The translations under genes and the position numbers were made by a program. 64,000 nt of DNA from Cochliopodium minus (Eukaryota > Discosea > Himatismenida > Cochliopodiidae), in assembly GCA_024220525.1 (NCBI GenBank), contig JAMYWO010000033.1:144769-208768 (forward strand). The letters run 5' to 3'. How positions within the stretch are numbered: the first letter of the stretch is position 1; the number at the start of each line of letters is the position of its first letter. This document shows, one piece after another, positions 44,276 through 55,307 of this stretch. Below the pieces are notes generated by a model. It was not told the DNA's origin. It saw nothing but the letters and a program-made list of their open reading frames with translations, and ran no database searches.

Positions 44276-46221
44276 TGTTAAACAACAGTGGTAAGATACT
44301 ATATTCTTTTATTGATTTTTATTATCATTCCCAATAGATATTGACGGAGAAAGGGTTGAAGATTTGACATTATTCAAGTCTCCATTAAAAACACTTTATT
44401 ATTTTCTGAGGGAAACGTTGGATTACATAAATGCAAGTGTATCCTTTCTATTATCACATAGGATCCTATTGATATCTATCATCTCTTTCCTTGTCACCGT
44501 ATTCATGATTAGGACCTATCCAGGTTCCTACGAGAAGGTGGTGTTGAAGATTGAACAAAGATTTTTGAATTATTTATGGTGGATATTTTTGGGTATATTA
44601 TCTTCCATAGGATTGGGCACAGGTTTGCATACCTTTGTATTATATCTTGGTCCATATATCGCCCAAGTGACATTGGCAGCCTCAGTATGTAAAAACACCA
44701 ATTTCCCTCTTTATGGACCTGATAGTTTTTTGTGCACAGAATCTGCGGTGCTCCTCACAGGATCTGCTTTATTTTGGGCTATATTCAAAAAGGTTCAACT
44801 CTTTGCTTTCTTTTGGGGAGCAGGTAAACAAAATATATTCACAAAATAAAAAAATTTGAATCACAAAATTAAATCATGTACTCCAAAAGACTCAAATATT
44901 CAATGATTAATCAAATAATATTATATACTTTAAATAATATCATATATTTGTGAAATATTTTAAAAATTTATAAGTTATGATAGATAATTGAGATTTAAAA
45001 ATTGTGATCCAATTATATGGCGATTAAATTCAATTTTTTGCGATACTCATTGTGCCCCAAATAAAAATATCTTTTTTGGAAAGAAAAAACTTTATTATTT
45101 GTGTTTATTTTAGATGCGATTCTTGGTTTTAATTCATTTTTTTATATTGTCAGAAAATTAATCGAAATTTGAAATTAATATTTGCCAACAATATGGAAAG
45201 TTTCCAGATAAAAAAAATTGAATCAAACTTTAAATGAATTTAATAAAATTCAACAAAATAACAAAAACTTATGTCAAAGTTTTATTTGATCTTTTTTAAT
45301 CTTTTAATAATAAAAATTTGTTTTTCTTCAACAGGAACAGCAATTGGAGAATTACCACCTTACTTCGTCGCCCTCGCAGCGCGCAACAGCTCTAACTCTA
45401 ATCTCTTGGATGATGAGTTTTTGAGCACTGAAAAAAAGGAGGATGTTGTTCAAAAAGACGAAAATGGATTTTTTAAAATTATTCATGGCATCAAAGATTA
45501 TTTCTCTGCAATTTTGCACAGGTCAATAACTTTTTTTTTAAATTTTTTTTTAAAATATTTTTTATTTTTTATTTTTATTTTTATTTTCATTTTATTTTAT
45601 TTTTTATTTTTTGTTGATTATTTTCAGATTATTAAAACACATCCAAAATTTTTGGGTGATATTGTTGTTCGCTTCCATTCCAAATCCTTTGTTCGATTTG
45701 GCTGGGTTGACTTGTGGACACTTTGGAGTGCCTTTTTGGAAGTTTTTTGGGGCAACTGTTATTGGAAAAGGTAATGAAAAAAAAAATTAATTATTTAAAT
45801 AACAAAATTAATATTTAAATAATAATTAAATTAATATTTAAAAGAAATCAAATCAAATTTTATTGATTTGTTTTTACCAAAATTCCTTTTTGTAGCATTC
45901 ATCAAGGCTCACATGCAAGCAGTCTTTGTCATTCTAGTCTTCTCCGAGGATGTGATCGGCACCGTGATAGCCGCCATCGAGAAGGTTCTCCCCTTCCTCA
46001 AAGGCAAGTTCGCCAGCATCGTGGAGAACGAAAAACTCAAGTTCCACAAGAACACCCAAGCTTCCGCTGCTGCTTCTGGCGTTGTTAAGACCTCCTTCAT
46101 CAAGATTTTGTGGAACTTGTTCCTTTTTGTCATGATTTCTTACTTTGTTGTTTCCATCATCAATTCTCTTGCTCAGACTTACGTTTTGAAGAAACAGAAG
46201 GAGAAAAGCAAGACCAAGTAA
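44276..46221 (+). CDS. VMP1: Vacuole membrane protein 1 (VMP1/TMEM49), VTT/DedA-family scramblase
   Basis: ER multi-pass phospholipid scramblase that drives autophagosome and lipid-particle formation by controlling ER contacts. Exons: 44276-44290, 44338-44823, 45335-45521, 45628-45770, 45896-46221. A 15-nt first coding exon (MLNNS) follows an A-run. Diagnostic segments: [46 protein letters not shown] (rebuilt across a 511-bp intron), [38 protein letters not shown]. It ends with a hydrophobic helix and a Lys-rich tail ([10 protein letters not shown]), a possible ER-retention signal. The length (about 385 aa) is typical. Confidence 0.95.
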
Positions 46222-46461
46222 AACTAAAGTTGTGTTTTTTTTTTTAAAAAAAAAAGTTTTACTAAACCGTCTTGTTGTGGGTCTATCTCTCAATTTTAAT
46301 TTTATTTAATAAAAAACAAAAAAAAAAAATTTATTTAAAAATATTTATCTCAATGATGATGTTCTCATTTCTTTCCAACAATGAATTTTTGATAGAATAT
46401 TTCCAATTTTTCAATGAAAATTAATTAATTATAAAATATATTAAAAATAAAAAAATTGAAA

Positions 46462-46964
46462 ATGAATTCTCTTCAGAAAATAATTTTATTTGTAATCATA
46501 TTTGTATCATACTTTATCTCTGGAGCTAATTCAAGAAGTATATACAAATTCTCCATGAAATAAATTTTTTTTCCACAATTAAAACTTATCAAATTATTTT
46601 TGGAATATAAGAGCCTGATTATCATGGTAAATAAACATCAAATATCATCTCCCTTTGTTATAATAAATTAACCCTAATATTCCCTATATATAATGTTGAT
46701 ATGATAGGATGTATGAAAATTGGACAAGGAAAAAATCAAATAGATCTATGTATGGATCTGATTCGACCCAAAACAAATTGCACATTCGTAACACGTTCCA
46801 CATTAAAGATTTATAAAAAAAAATCTTATTTAATTTTTCGCTGCATTAATAAAATTAGAAATTGATTGTCACAGAAAATGGATTGACAACAATAGATACA
46901 GAATTGAAATTATCAATATTCAAAAACTACACAAATTGCACTTATTCAAAAGTGCACAAACATA

Positions 46965-46996
<32 letters not shown>

Positions 46997-47352
46997 TTAT
47001 TTAAATATTAATAAATGATTTAAAGAATATGTGCCGAAGTTGAATCGATATGGCATAATGTTGGCTCTGAAGGTAATCTGCTCAAAATAAAATAATTTTT
47101 ATACAAGATTAAATTAAATAATTTATTACTAAAACGAACTAATTCTTTATTTAAAAAACTAATCATTTTTATTTAAAAAAATTGTTTTTTTTTAAATTTT
47201 TTTTATAGGAAAGGGAATTGTATATTATCCCAGCAACGGATTTGAGGCTAAAGTGTATCAACTGATAAAATACAAAGATGATTACAAAATAAAGGAGTGT
47301 ATAGAGCCTTGCCCCAACGCTTGTAGTAATTTAGGACAGTGCACAAAAAGGG
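46462..47352 (+). CDS. Secreted protein with EGF-like C-terminus, N-terminal part (3' end lost in low-complexity tract)
   Basis: Six exons: 46462-46537, 46612-46626, 46708-46794, 46875-46968, 47026-47072, 47209-47352. It starts with a clear signal peptide (MNSLQKIILFVIIFVSYFIS, GANS). Exon 2 is 15 nt. The rest is Cys-spaced, with CMKIGQG, DLCMDL, NCTF, NYTNCTY, IKECIEPCPNACSNLGQC and CTKRG, the last resembling the start of an EGF-like module. The next readable exon belongs to a multicopper oxidase and does not follow in phase from the natural donor at 47353. I therefore treat the (AAAAAAT)n tract at 47378-47465 as a hidden break. Exon ends are partly inferred. Family unknown. Confidence 0.55.
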
Positions 47353-47377
47353 GTACAAGAAAAAATAAAAATAAATA

Positions 47378-47467
47378 AAAATAAACAAAAATAAATAAAA
47401 TAAAAAATAAAAAATAAAAAATAAAAAATAAAAAATAAAAAATAAAAAATAAAAAATAAAAAATAAA
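47378..47467. repeat. (AAAAAAT)n tract between EGF-like and multicopper-oxidase exons
   Basis: About ten AAAAAAT heptamers, the same repeat class that borders the marked gaps at 17120 and 27135. It is a likely site of assembly collapse or false join. Confidence 0.8.
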
Positions 47468-47486
47468 TTGTTCTCAATTTATTTAG

Positions 47487-49796
47487 ATTTAAAGTTGATT
47501 ACCCTGGTACTTACTTTTACCACGCTCATGGACATGCTATTGCAGATGGACTCACAGGAGCATTGATAGTCAAAAATAGGAGAACTGCGAATCCTTATAA
47601 GAGATCATACACCACCGACGATTCAGTTTTGTTCAGTGCTTTATCACAAAGAACATCTATCACCACTTTTATTGAAGATGCATTTGCTTATGTGAGACAA
47701 CCTTCCTCAACAAATTTTTTCCCAGAGCTTTTTTTTCCAGCGTAATTTTCACTTTTTTTTTGTTTCAAACTTTTTACTATTTGAAAAAAAAAAATTTAAA
47801 TAGAGCTTCTATGGCTAATGGACGTTCTGTTTTAGCAGTGAGAAGCGGACAAGCAAAGACGCTTAAAATTAGACCTGGTGAAACAAAGAGAATCAGATTT
47901 GTTAGTTTTTTTTTCAAAAAAATTATTTTTTGATTTTTTTGTTTGTTTTTTGCAGATCAACGCAGATTACAACCAAAACTTATTGATTGGGTTTGGTACT
48001 TCAAAATACTTTACTATTGATGGAGGAACCAACGCTCAAAACATTACCTCAATCGCCGTAGATGTTCAATATATCGAACCAATTGAATTAAACTGCTATG
48101 GAAACGACGTCACTTGTTTTGGAATTGGTAATAATTGTTTTGATATGAAAAAATGACTTGTTTAAAACAAATTTATTAAAAAAATAGTGATATGATTTTT
48201 ATTAAATAATTTTTTCCAAATCTTTTAGCTAGTGGTCAACGTCAAGACATTCTTTACACTGCTCCTCTCGATTTCGTCCGTGATGTAGTCTTTTCAGTCC
48301 AAAGCAGCTTCGCTGATTTTTCAAACCAATTGCACTCTGTTGTCATCATTGAAGCTGACTACACCAAAAGAGAAGAAAAGAGAAATGTGCAAAATAATAA
48401 TGTTGTAAGAAACTTTTTTATTTTTTATTTTTTTATTTTATTATTTTCTTTTTTTTTTTAGGAGCTTAAATTAGAAGAAACCACCAACACCCAAGAAGCC
48501 AAAAAAGAAACCACTAACATCAAAACATCTGTTACCAAAGCATCTCATTCACATAAAGATATTTATGTTCCACTCCTTGACCCAGGTAAGAAAACAAATA
48601 TTCAAGATAAAAATAAATTTATATTAAAAAATCATAAATAAAAAATTTAATTATTTTTTAAAAATAAATTAATTTTTTTTTTTTTACAGTTCCTCATCAC
48701 TTATCTTATATCGCACCACCAAGCATCCCATTTGGTAAAGAGAGAATACTTACTATCGATTGGAAATATTTTGCTTCTGCTTCAGAAACCAGCGTAGACG
48801 GAACAGTTTCTTTTGTTTCGTTAAGTGAATGGAGAGTGAAAATAGACAATGGTGAATACACAAAATTTAGATTTCCAAGTGTCCCGAGTATAGAATATTT
48901 CATTGATTTTTTTTATTTTTTTTTTTTATTATTTTTTTATTAATTTTTTAAAAAGCAATTTTTGATCCTTCACAAACCCACGTCAATAGGATTGATGTGC
49001 CATTGGGCCAAGTGGTAGACTTGATTATGTACAACCACGATGTGATCCAACGTAAAAAAAAATAGTTTTTAATATATTAATTTATTTTTAGTTTATTTAA
49101 TTTTTTGTTTTTAAATATTTTTTTTTAAATTTTAGATCCTTTCCATATTCACGGACATCAGTTTTATTTGACAGGTAGAAGTTACGGAACTTTTAACACA
49201 ACAGAAAACTCCACAGACATCAACTCTTTGAATTTGGTGAACCCCATAAGAAGAGATGTCCACCAACTTGCAGAAGCAGTTGGTTGTATTAATGGTGATG
49301 CTCCCCCTTGTATCACCAACACTGTAGCTGACAGTCCTTGTTCAGGACCCATTGGTACCACATGCGTGCCTGGTATCTTTATTTTTTTTATTTTTTTTTA
49401 ATATTATTTGTTTACATAATTTCATTTTTTAGGGAGCGGTGGTTTGGGTGGAAATGTGAAAACTTTTTCTATATTTTTTTTTTTGACAAATTTTATTAAC
49501 CAAATTTAGAGATCTTGGACTGCTTTTAGAATCATCTTTGACCACGAAGGTCCTTGGTTCAGCCATTGGTAATATTAAAAACTCAATTAAAATAAAAAAA
49601 TAAAAAAAATAAAAAAAATAAAAAATAAATTAAAATTAAATTTTAAAAATCTTCCAGTCATCTAGCTGAACACAGTTCACTAGGAATGGGCCAAATTTTC
49701 TTGGTGGACGATGGAATTGAAGGATTTGATGTACCTGATTACATCCCAACCACCACATTCAAGAGAATCAGAAGAGAACAACATTATCAATTTTGA
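47487..49796 (+). CDS. Multicopper oxidase (5' part missing)
   Basis: Laccase/ferroxidase-type enzyme, probably secreted or lumenal. About a dozen exons, including 47487-47741, 47804-47900, 47956-48127, 48229-48404, 48462-48585, 48690-48887, 48956-49051, 49136-49372, 49433-49455 (23 nt), 49510-49568, 49658-49796. Copper ligands seen in order: FKVDYPGTYFYHAHGHAIADG (HxH of domain 1), HPFHIHGHQFYL (domain 3), and WFSHCHLAEHSSLGMG (His-Cys-His with axial Met, rebuilt across an intron). The first HxHG motif expected near the N-terminus, and the signal peptide, are absent from this sequence. A Thr/Lys/Glu-rich insert (KLEETTNTQEAKKET) lies between domains 2 and 3. As read the protein could not form a trinuclear centre, so the missing exon is presumably a gap artefact rather than loss. 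Confidence 0.85.
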
Positions 49797-49995
49797 TTAA
49801 AAAAATTATGACCAAATTAAATAGACTTAATTCAATCAAAAAAAGGAATGAAAATACAATGAAAATTTGTTAGTGAATATCAAAGAATGGATCAATATCA
49901 ATCAACATATATAAATGATAATTTGATCATATTCAATCAATGATCAATTTATATACTATCATATGTTAGTGAATATTAAATTCTTACAACAATTT

Positions 49996-50835
49996 TTAAT
50001 TGAATTTTTTTGTATAACAGGTATCATGATAACTTCCCTGAGCAAAAATTTTTACAGGAGGAAGATGCATATATTCGGAGGAATCAAAGGCAAGATATTT
50101 CTCGCACATGGCACATGGGTTCATTTTGGTGTAATATTCGATCCATACGGTGAGCCTCTGAAGGGAATCCTTAACAGGAATCGACCTGAATTTCTCCAAC
50201 AAATTATATCCCTCAATACTTACTTTCTTGTAGAAGAGATGTTTGGATCTCTTATTGTAAGCTGTAGGATCCTCTTTCTCATCATATCCCACAAAATTGA
50301 GATGATCCAAGCTTATCTTGGGCTCCTTCTCCACCAATAAGAGATCATCGAACATGATATAGCACACGAACATCCCTTGGGACTCCATCGAGATCCCTAT
50401 GGGCTCCTTATGATATTTGGGGATTATTTTCTTCACCTCCAATTGTGCAGAGTTGAGTGTCTTCATTATATTGTCCAATTCATCTACCTTTATGTACGCA
50501 TGCAGTTCCCTCTTCCTTTTTTTTTCAGGCTGATAATATTTCTCAAACATATTCTTCAATGTCTTGCATTTCTGTGATCTCTTGTCAGATACCTCTATAT
50601 CATTCATCAATATATTTACATAATTAAACATATTATGAGGTATCCCTATTGTCATCGTTTCAGGATCCTTCATCGTCTTCTCTATCGTCTTATAGATATT
50701 TGACAACGAATTATTCGCATTATTCAGCATCTCATGATCTATTTCCAACTGCAGCAGTGATTTGGGTATGAATCTGATATCTGTCAATTCTATTTTCGTT
50801 TTATCTATCAATTCTATTTTATCTGTCTGATCCAT
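49996..50835 (-). CDS. MED27: Mediator complex subunit 27
   Basis: Head/tail-linking subunit of the RNA polymerase II Mediator. A single exon of 279 residues from ATG 50835. The N-terminal two-thirds is helical (LEIDHEMLNNANNSLSNIYK). The C-terminus carries the MED27 signature: a zinc-ribbon-like CAMCEKYL, then LPPVKIF and YHDTCYTKKF at the very end, matching the conserved C-x2-C...LPP...FH-x2-C of MED27. LNSAQLEVKKIIPKYHKEPIGI is also typical. It lies tail-to-tail with the multicopper oxidase (199 bp apart) and starts 139 bp from a divergent F-box gene. Confidence 0.85.
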   Translation of the reverse strand: MDQTDKIELIDKTKIELTDIRFIPKSLLQLEIDHEMLNNANNSLSNIYKTIEKTMKDPETMTIGIPHNMFNYVNILMNDIEVSDKRSQKCKTLKNMFEKYYQPEKKRKRELHAYIKVDELDNIMKTLNSAQLEVKKIIPKYHKEPIGISMESQGMFVCYIMFDDLLLVEKEPKISLDHLNFVGYDEKEDPTAYNKRSKHLFYKKVSIEGYNLLEKFRSIPVKDSLQRLTVWIEYYTKMNPCAMCEKYLAFDSSEYMHLPPVKIFAQGSYHDTCYTKKFN

Positions 50836-50974
50836 TCTTTGAAAAATCTATTCTATTTTTGAAAAAATCTTTTCCAATCAATTTCTCAGTGAATGAATCT
50901 CCAAAAATAAACTTGCAATTTTTTTTTAATTTTTTTGAAATTGAGTTTATCCAAAAATTAAAAAAAAATTGAGG

Positions 50975-52237
50975 ATGAATATCTCGCTTCATTTAGACCA
51001 ATTGCCCCCTATAATACTCAAGCAAATAATGAGATTTTTAGAAGATAAGGATATGATGAAAATAAGTGGAGTAAATAAAAGTAAGCAAAAATCAATTAAT
51101 ATTCTTCGTATTCATATTCTGAAATCATCTGTATATAAACAGATCTCGAAATTTTGATGAAAAGAAATTCCATATAATTTAAATTCTTGCATCACCTATA
51201 AATTCTAAAATCAATATTGATTTTACAAAATAGAGTTTTTGACATTGACAGGAAAGATAGAGAATTGGTATGGAAGAGATCAGAAGATGGCAGCATCCAA
51301 ATTCAGATTCATGTTGTTGAGAAAGGAGATAAATGAGAGTCAATATATGGAGATGAAGAAGAAGATGAAAGAAAATCAAAAGGAAGGAGAATTGGAATCA
51401 TTCATCAAAGAAGATAACTTGTTGTACAAAGATATCAAGGTGAAATGGTATAAACATCAAAAAGGGCCTTATTCGAATGACGACAGCGAAAAGATAGAAA
51501 AGGCATATCTGAACTATCTGCAGAACAAAAAGGAGGCGATCTACAATCTTACAATCAAAATACCAGGAACAAAGAAGAATACGTTTGTAGAAAAGAAATT
51601 CAAACTAGATTTCGTCAAAATGAAAGAGTTTGATTGCAAAAGCAAGGACAAGTTCGGTAAAGGCGAAGATATTGTGAGAGGAGCATGGTTCTACAAAGAA
51701 AGAGAGGACAGAAAAGTAAAGAACAACAAGAAGGGAAACAAGGGTGAGTTGTTGCCTTATAGCAATAAGATTGCGGAGAAACTAGAGTCAATATATCTCC
51801 TCAAACAAGAATATCTCCAAAACAAAGAATGGAACAAGTTGCTCGAAAAGAACAACGTCAACATCCAAATTGACAAAAATAAAATTGAACTTTTCCACAA
51901 GATGATTGAATCTAAATGGTGTCTGGATATGAGATCGGAGCAGGCCATCAAACATCAGGACACTGCGGTCGAGCATTACATCAGCATCGAAGAGATGTGT
52001 GAAGTTTTTAAGCATAGTGACGAAGATTGTAATCAAAACCTTGATTACAATCGCATTGTTATCCGAGGCTTCCCTGAGAAGAAGAGAAAGGAAAGGCCCC
52101 CCGTGCCTACTCAAGATGCACCCATTGAGCTTGAGAACGATGCATCTCCTTCTGAGACTAAAAGTTTTCCCAAATCTGATAAAAAACCTTTTGATAAAAA
52201 GAACCAAAGAAAACCCAACAAAAATAACAAAAAATAA
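50975..52237 (+). CDS. F-box protein with DDHD-phospholipase-like (WWE-type) N-terminal module
   Basis: Exons 50975-51080 and 51234-52237; phase matches across a GT-AG intron. The N-terminus LDQLPPIILKQIMRFLEDKD reads as an F-box. Two WWE-like units follow: VKWYKHQKGPYSNDDSEKIEKAY and GAWFYKEREDRK ... LLPYSNKIAEKLESIY. This pairing is known from the N-terminus of intracellular phospholipase A1 (DDHD family), where it precedes the lipase. Here no GxSxG or DDHD domain follows; instead comes CLDMRSEQAIKHQDTAVEHY and a Lys/Pro-rich tail. A WWE-type module with an F-box suggests substrate recognition by an SCF ligase, but that is inferred. Confidence 0.65.
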
Positions 52238-52718
52238 AAATTATAAACATTTCTTAAAAAATTGGTGTGCTTGTTTTTCAAAATCTACCAAAAAGTTTAA
52301 TGTTAATTGAAAAAAGGAATGTTGGGTAACATACCACAAATCATTATTAAGGATCCAAGTTAAATCCATATAACTTAAACTATATTCTAGAATATTCTAT
52401 TTATCATCATTTTAAATTTTTTTTTTTAGTAGGGGGCAAATTTGTTCCCAGACTTTAAAAAAAAGCTATATTAGGATATGAAAATAAAAAAGAATGAAAA
52501 TAAAAAAATTAATAAAGTTTTATTGAAAAGAGTTCTCCAAAAGAGTAAATTAAGTTGAATCAAGCGTGGATAATTCCAAAGTGAAAAGTTTGTTTAGCGC
52601 AAAAAATTACAAAGAAAAAATTTCAAAGAAACACTTCCAAAAAAGTTATTTAAGTACGTTTATTTAATTATTGTTTTGAATTTTTCAACTGTAAAGAATT
52701 TTTTTTTTCAATTATTTT
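52238..52718. other. Convergent intergenic region
   Basis: About 480 bp between the F-box gene and the ARM gene, both pointing here. AT-rich; no ORF, repeat or RNA feature is recognised. Confidence 0.5.
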
Positions 52719-55107
52719 TTAATCCCAATCATTGGGCTTAGCAGAATACATCACAAACTTGCAAATATTCCAAAAAATAGGTTTTATGATGAGAAACTTT
52801 TGTTTGGTCTGCTTCATCAAAAGCAGAATATGAACAGAACGCTTATAAGAAGAAGGAAAAAGATGGAAAACAGTCTTCCAATCGGAATAAAAGTCGACGT
52901 ATTGCTTCTTAAGTTCACAAACCTGGCTCAGTTGGAGAAAATATCTGTTTTGAACGTAATGAGCATGCAAAAGATCCCAAATTAATTGTATGTTGTTGAA
53001 CTCTTGTTCTTTTAAACTATCAAAAATTTTATTGAAAGAATTTTTAAATTTATTTTTAATTGTTTAAAAAAGGTGTTAAAGAAAAATTTACTAAACAACA
53101 ATTTTTTGGACATCATTCTCGATACCACGACCACATTTCTGCCAAGTAGTCAAATCCTTGGAGCTCAAATCAACAGGAATAACTTCATCGATCAAAGCCT
53201 TGGCAGTGGGGAGATGGTGATAAATAGAGAAGAGACTCTCACAAGCATACAAATTACATTTGTCATCCTTGATGGAGAAGAGGTAGATGAGAGGGATGAG
53301 ACCCCCCTCACGCTCCACTATCTCCGAATTTTTTCTTTGGCGGAGAACGAGGTTGTGGATAACTTTGGTACTGTTCCACACAAGTTGGAGGTTGTCAAGA
53401 CAGGAGAGAGACTGAACTATAGGGCGGACTGCACCCGCGCTCACGATGAATTGCTTATTATCTAATTCGTAAAGAAAGTGGAAATTAATTTAAGAATATA
53501 ACAAAGAAATGAAATTCTTAAATTTAAAAAAATTCAAGATTATAAAATATTAAATTAAAAACACTTTAATTATTATTAAATTATTAAATTCAAAGGAAAT
53601 TTAAAATTGAAAGAAATAAATTTTTTTTTAATAAAACAATTAATTATACCCAAACTCACCGCAAGACTACAAATCACTTTGGTGCCCATTAAAATTACTT
53701 TTTGAGAGTTATTTTGGTTGAGCATATTCACCAAAATTGGTATTGCTCCATTTTCTCTAATTAAAATTTTGTTTTCTATTTTTAAAAAATAAAATTTAAA
53801 AATTATTAATTAAATTTGAATTTAAAAATAAATTTTACCATCATCAAACGCTAGCCTCAATACTGTATGCGCGCACATTGCTAGTTCGGTTTCGTCTTTG
53901 GATGTGAGGAGTTGAACAAGAAGAGGAATGCAATTTCGGAAAAGTTTTTTCCCGCCTTTAAGGAGTTTTAAAATAAATATTTAATATAAAATTAGATAAG
54001 AAAAAATTGAATTAAAAAAAATAAATTAATCAAATTAAATTATAGATATATTTATATTAAATATATCTATATATATTAATTTTTTTTTACTTTCTAATCC
54101 CACCAGATGAGACAACAATCTTACGCATCTATCCCTCACATCTTGATATTTTGTATTGATGAAAAGTTCAGACAATGGAATTTGAATCATATTGGTGAGC
54201 ATCTCTTGCCTATTGGCTGCATCATGACAAGAGAAAGATTAGAGAATGGAATAAATTTTAATTTTAGAAATAGCGCAAAAAATATTTTATAACGAAACTG
54301 AAAAATGTTCTTTTAAAAAATTTTTTGATAAATGTATTAAAAATTGATGATAATCGTTAAATATATTATAAAATGATCAAATTCAAATCATTATTCAAGA
54401 ATATTTCATGAAATTTATTTTCATAAAATATGAGTTGAATCAAATGATTAATTACCCTGCAATGTGGTCAATAAACATAACAATCCAAGTGTATTCACTT
54501 GTACTTTTTGAGATTTAGAATTAAGTAGGACGGACAAAGATCCGATAGCGGCTTTACCCACTTCTGATAGCTTCTCCTTATTCATGGTGTTGATCAATAG
54601 GGCCACAACATTCTCTATTATCTTTTCATTAGATGAATTAAGAAAGGTGATAAATTGAGGAAGATATTTTGACACTTTTTGAGATATAAATTCATATATG
54701 CTCAATTTTGCCAACACATATATACACCTCCATTTCACCTCTTCGTTTTTATCTTTGAATATCAAATTTATTAATCTTTCCACAATTATATCAGCCTCTT
54801 CAGCATGTAATTCATTATCGTATTTATCTGCATCTTTTATTTTTTAAAATTATGGTGAAATTTTTTTAAAGTGGTACGCAAAATTATATTTTTGAATGGT
54901 ACCAAGTATGGGATTATGTATTTGATGTATGTATTTATTTTTATCATTGAATCCACTTTTTTCAAGCAATTTAATTATTTCTATTTTTTTGTTTAAATCT
55001 TGATTGGGCAACAGGTTTGCCCAATTTCCATTTTTTTTGAGTTTTTTCATTGTGGTATTATCTTTTTGATCGTCTATATTTATTTTCCTCTTAATAATTT
55101 GATTCAT
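52719..55107 (-). CDS. Armadillo-repeat protein (importin-alpha-like helices)
   Basis: Seven exons: 55107-54903, 54833-54456, 54216-54091, 53954-53839, 53775-53650, 53461-53092, 53016-52719. The N-terminus (MNQIIKRKINIDDQKDN, MKKLKKNGNWANLL) is short and basic, like an importin-beta-binding or nuclear-localisation stretch. About eight ARM repeats follow (VKWRCIYVLAKLS, VKVICSLAVSLDNKQFIVSAG, AVRPIVQSLSCLDNLQLVWN, LRLAFDD). KVIC-SLAVSLDNKQFIVSAGAV is rebuilt correctly across two introns. The last exon is a helical tail. The repeat type and basic leader recall karyopherin alpha, but the canonical W/N ladder is incomplete, so importin function is not claimed. Confidence 0.75.
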
Positions 55108-55307
55108 TTCTTCCTTTTTACAGATACACACAATATTTTTTTTTTTATTAATTTTTTTTTACTTCTCAAGATTTTTTTAAAAAAATTTTGCTTTTTGCTT
55201 TTTGAAACAAAATTTTTGAAAGAGAGCAGAACAACAAATTCTTAATAAACTGTCTAGTCACCTTATTATTTTACCAATTTATCATTTTTAAAAGAATAAA
55301 AAAAAAA

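Noticed and set aside
49963-50340. 125-codon plus-strand ORF
   Set aside because: Antisense to MED27, whose C-terminal zinc-ribbon-like signature is diagnostic.
54107-54292. 61-codon plus-strand ORF
   Set aside because: Antisense to an ARM-repeat exon of the minus-strand gene.
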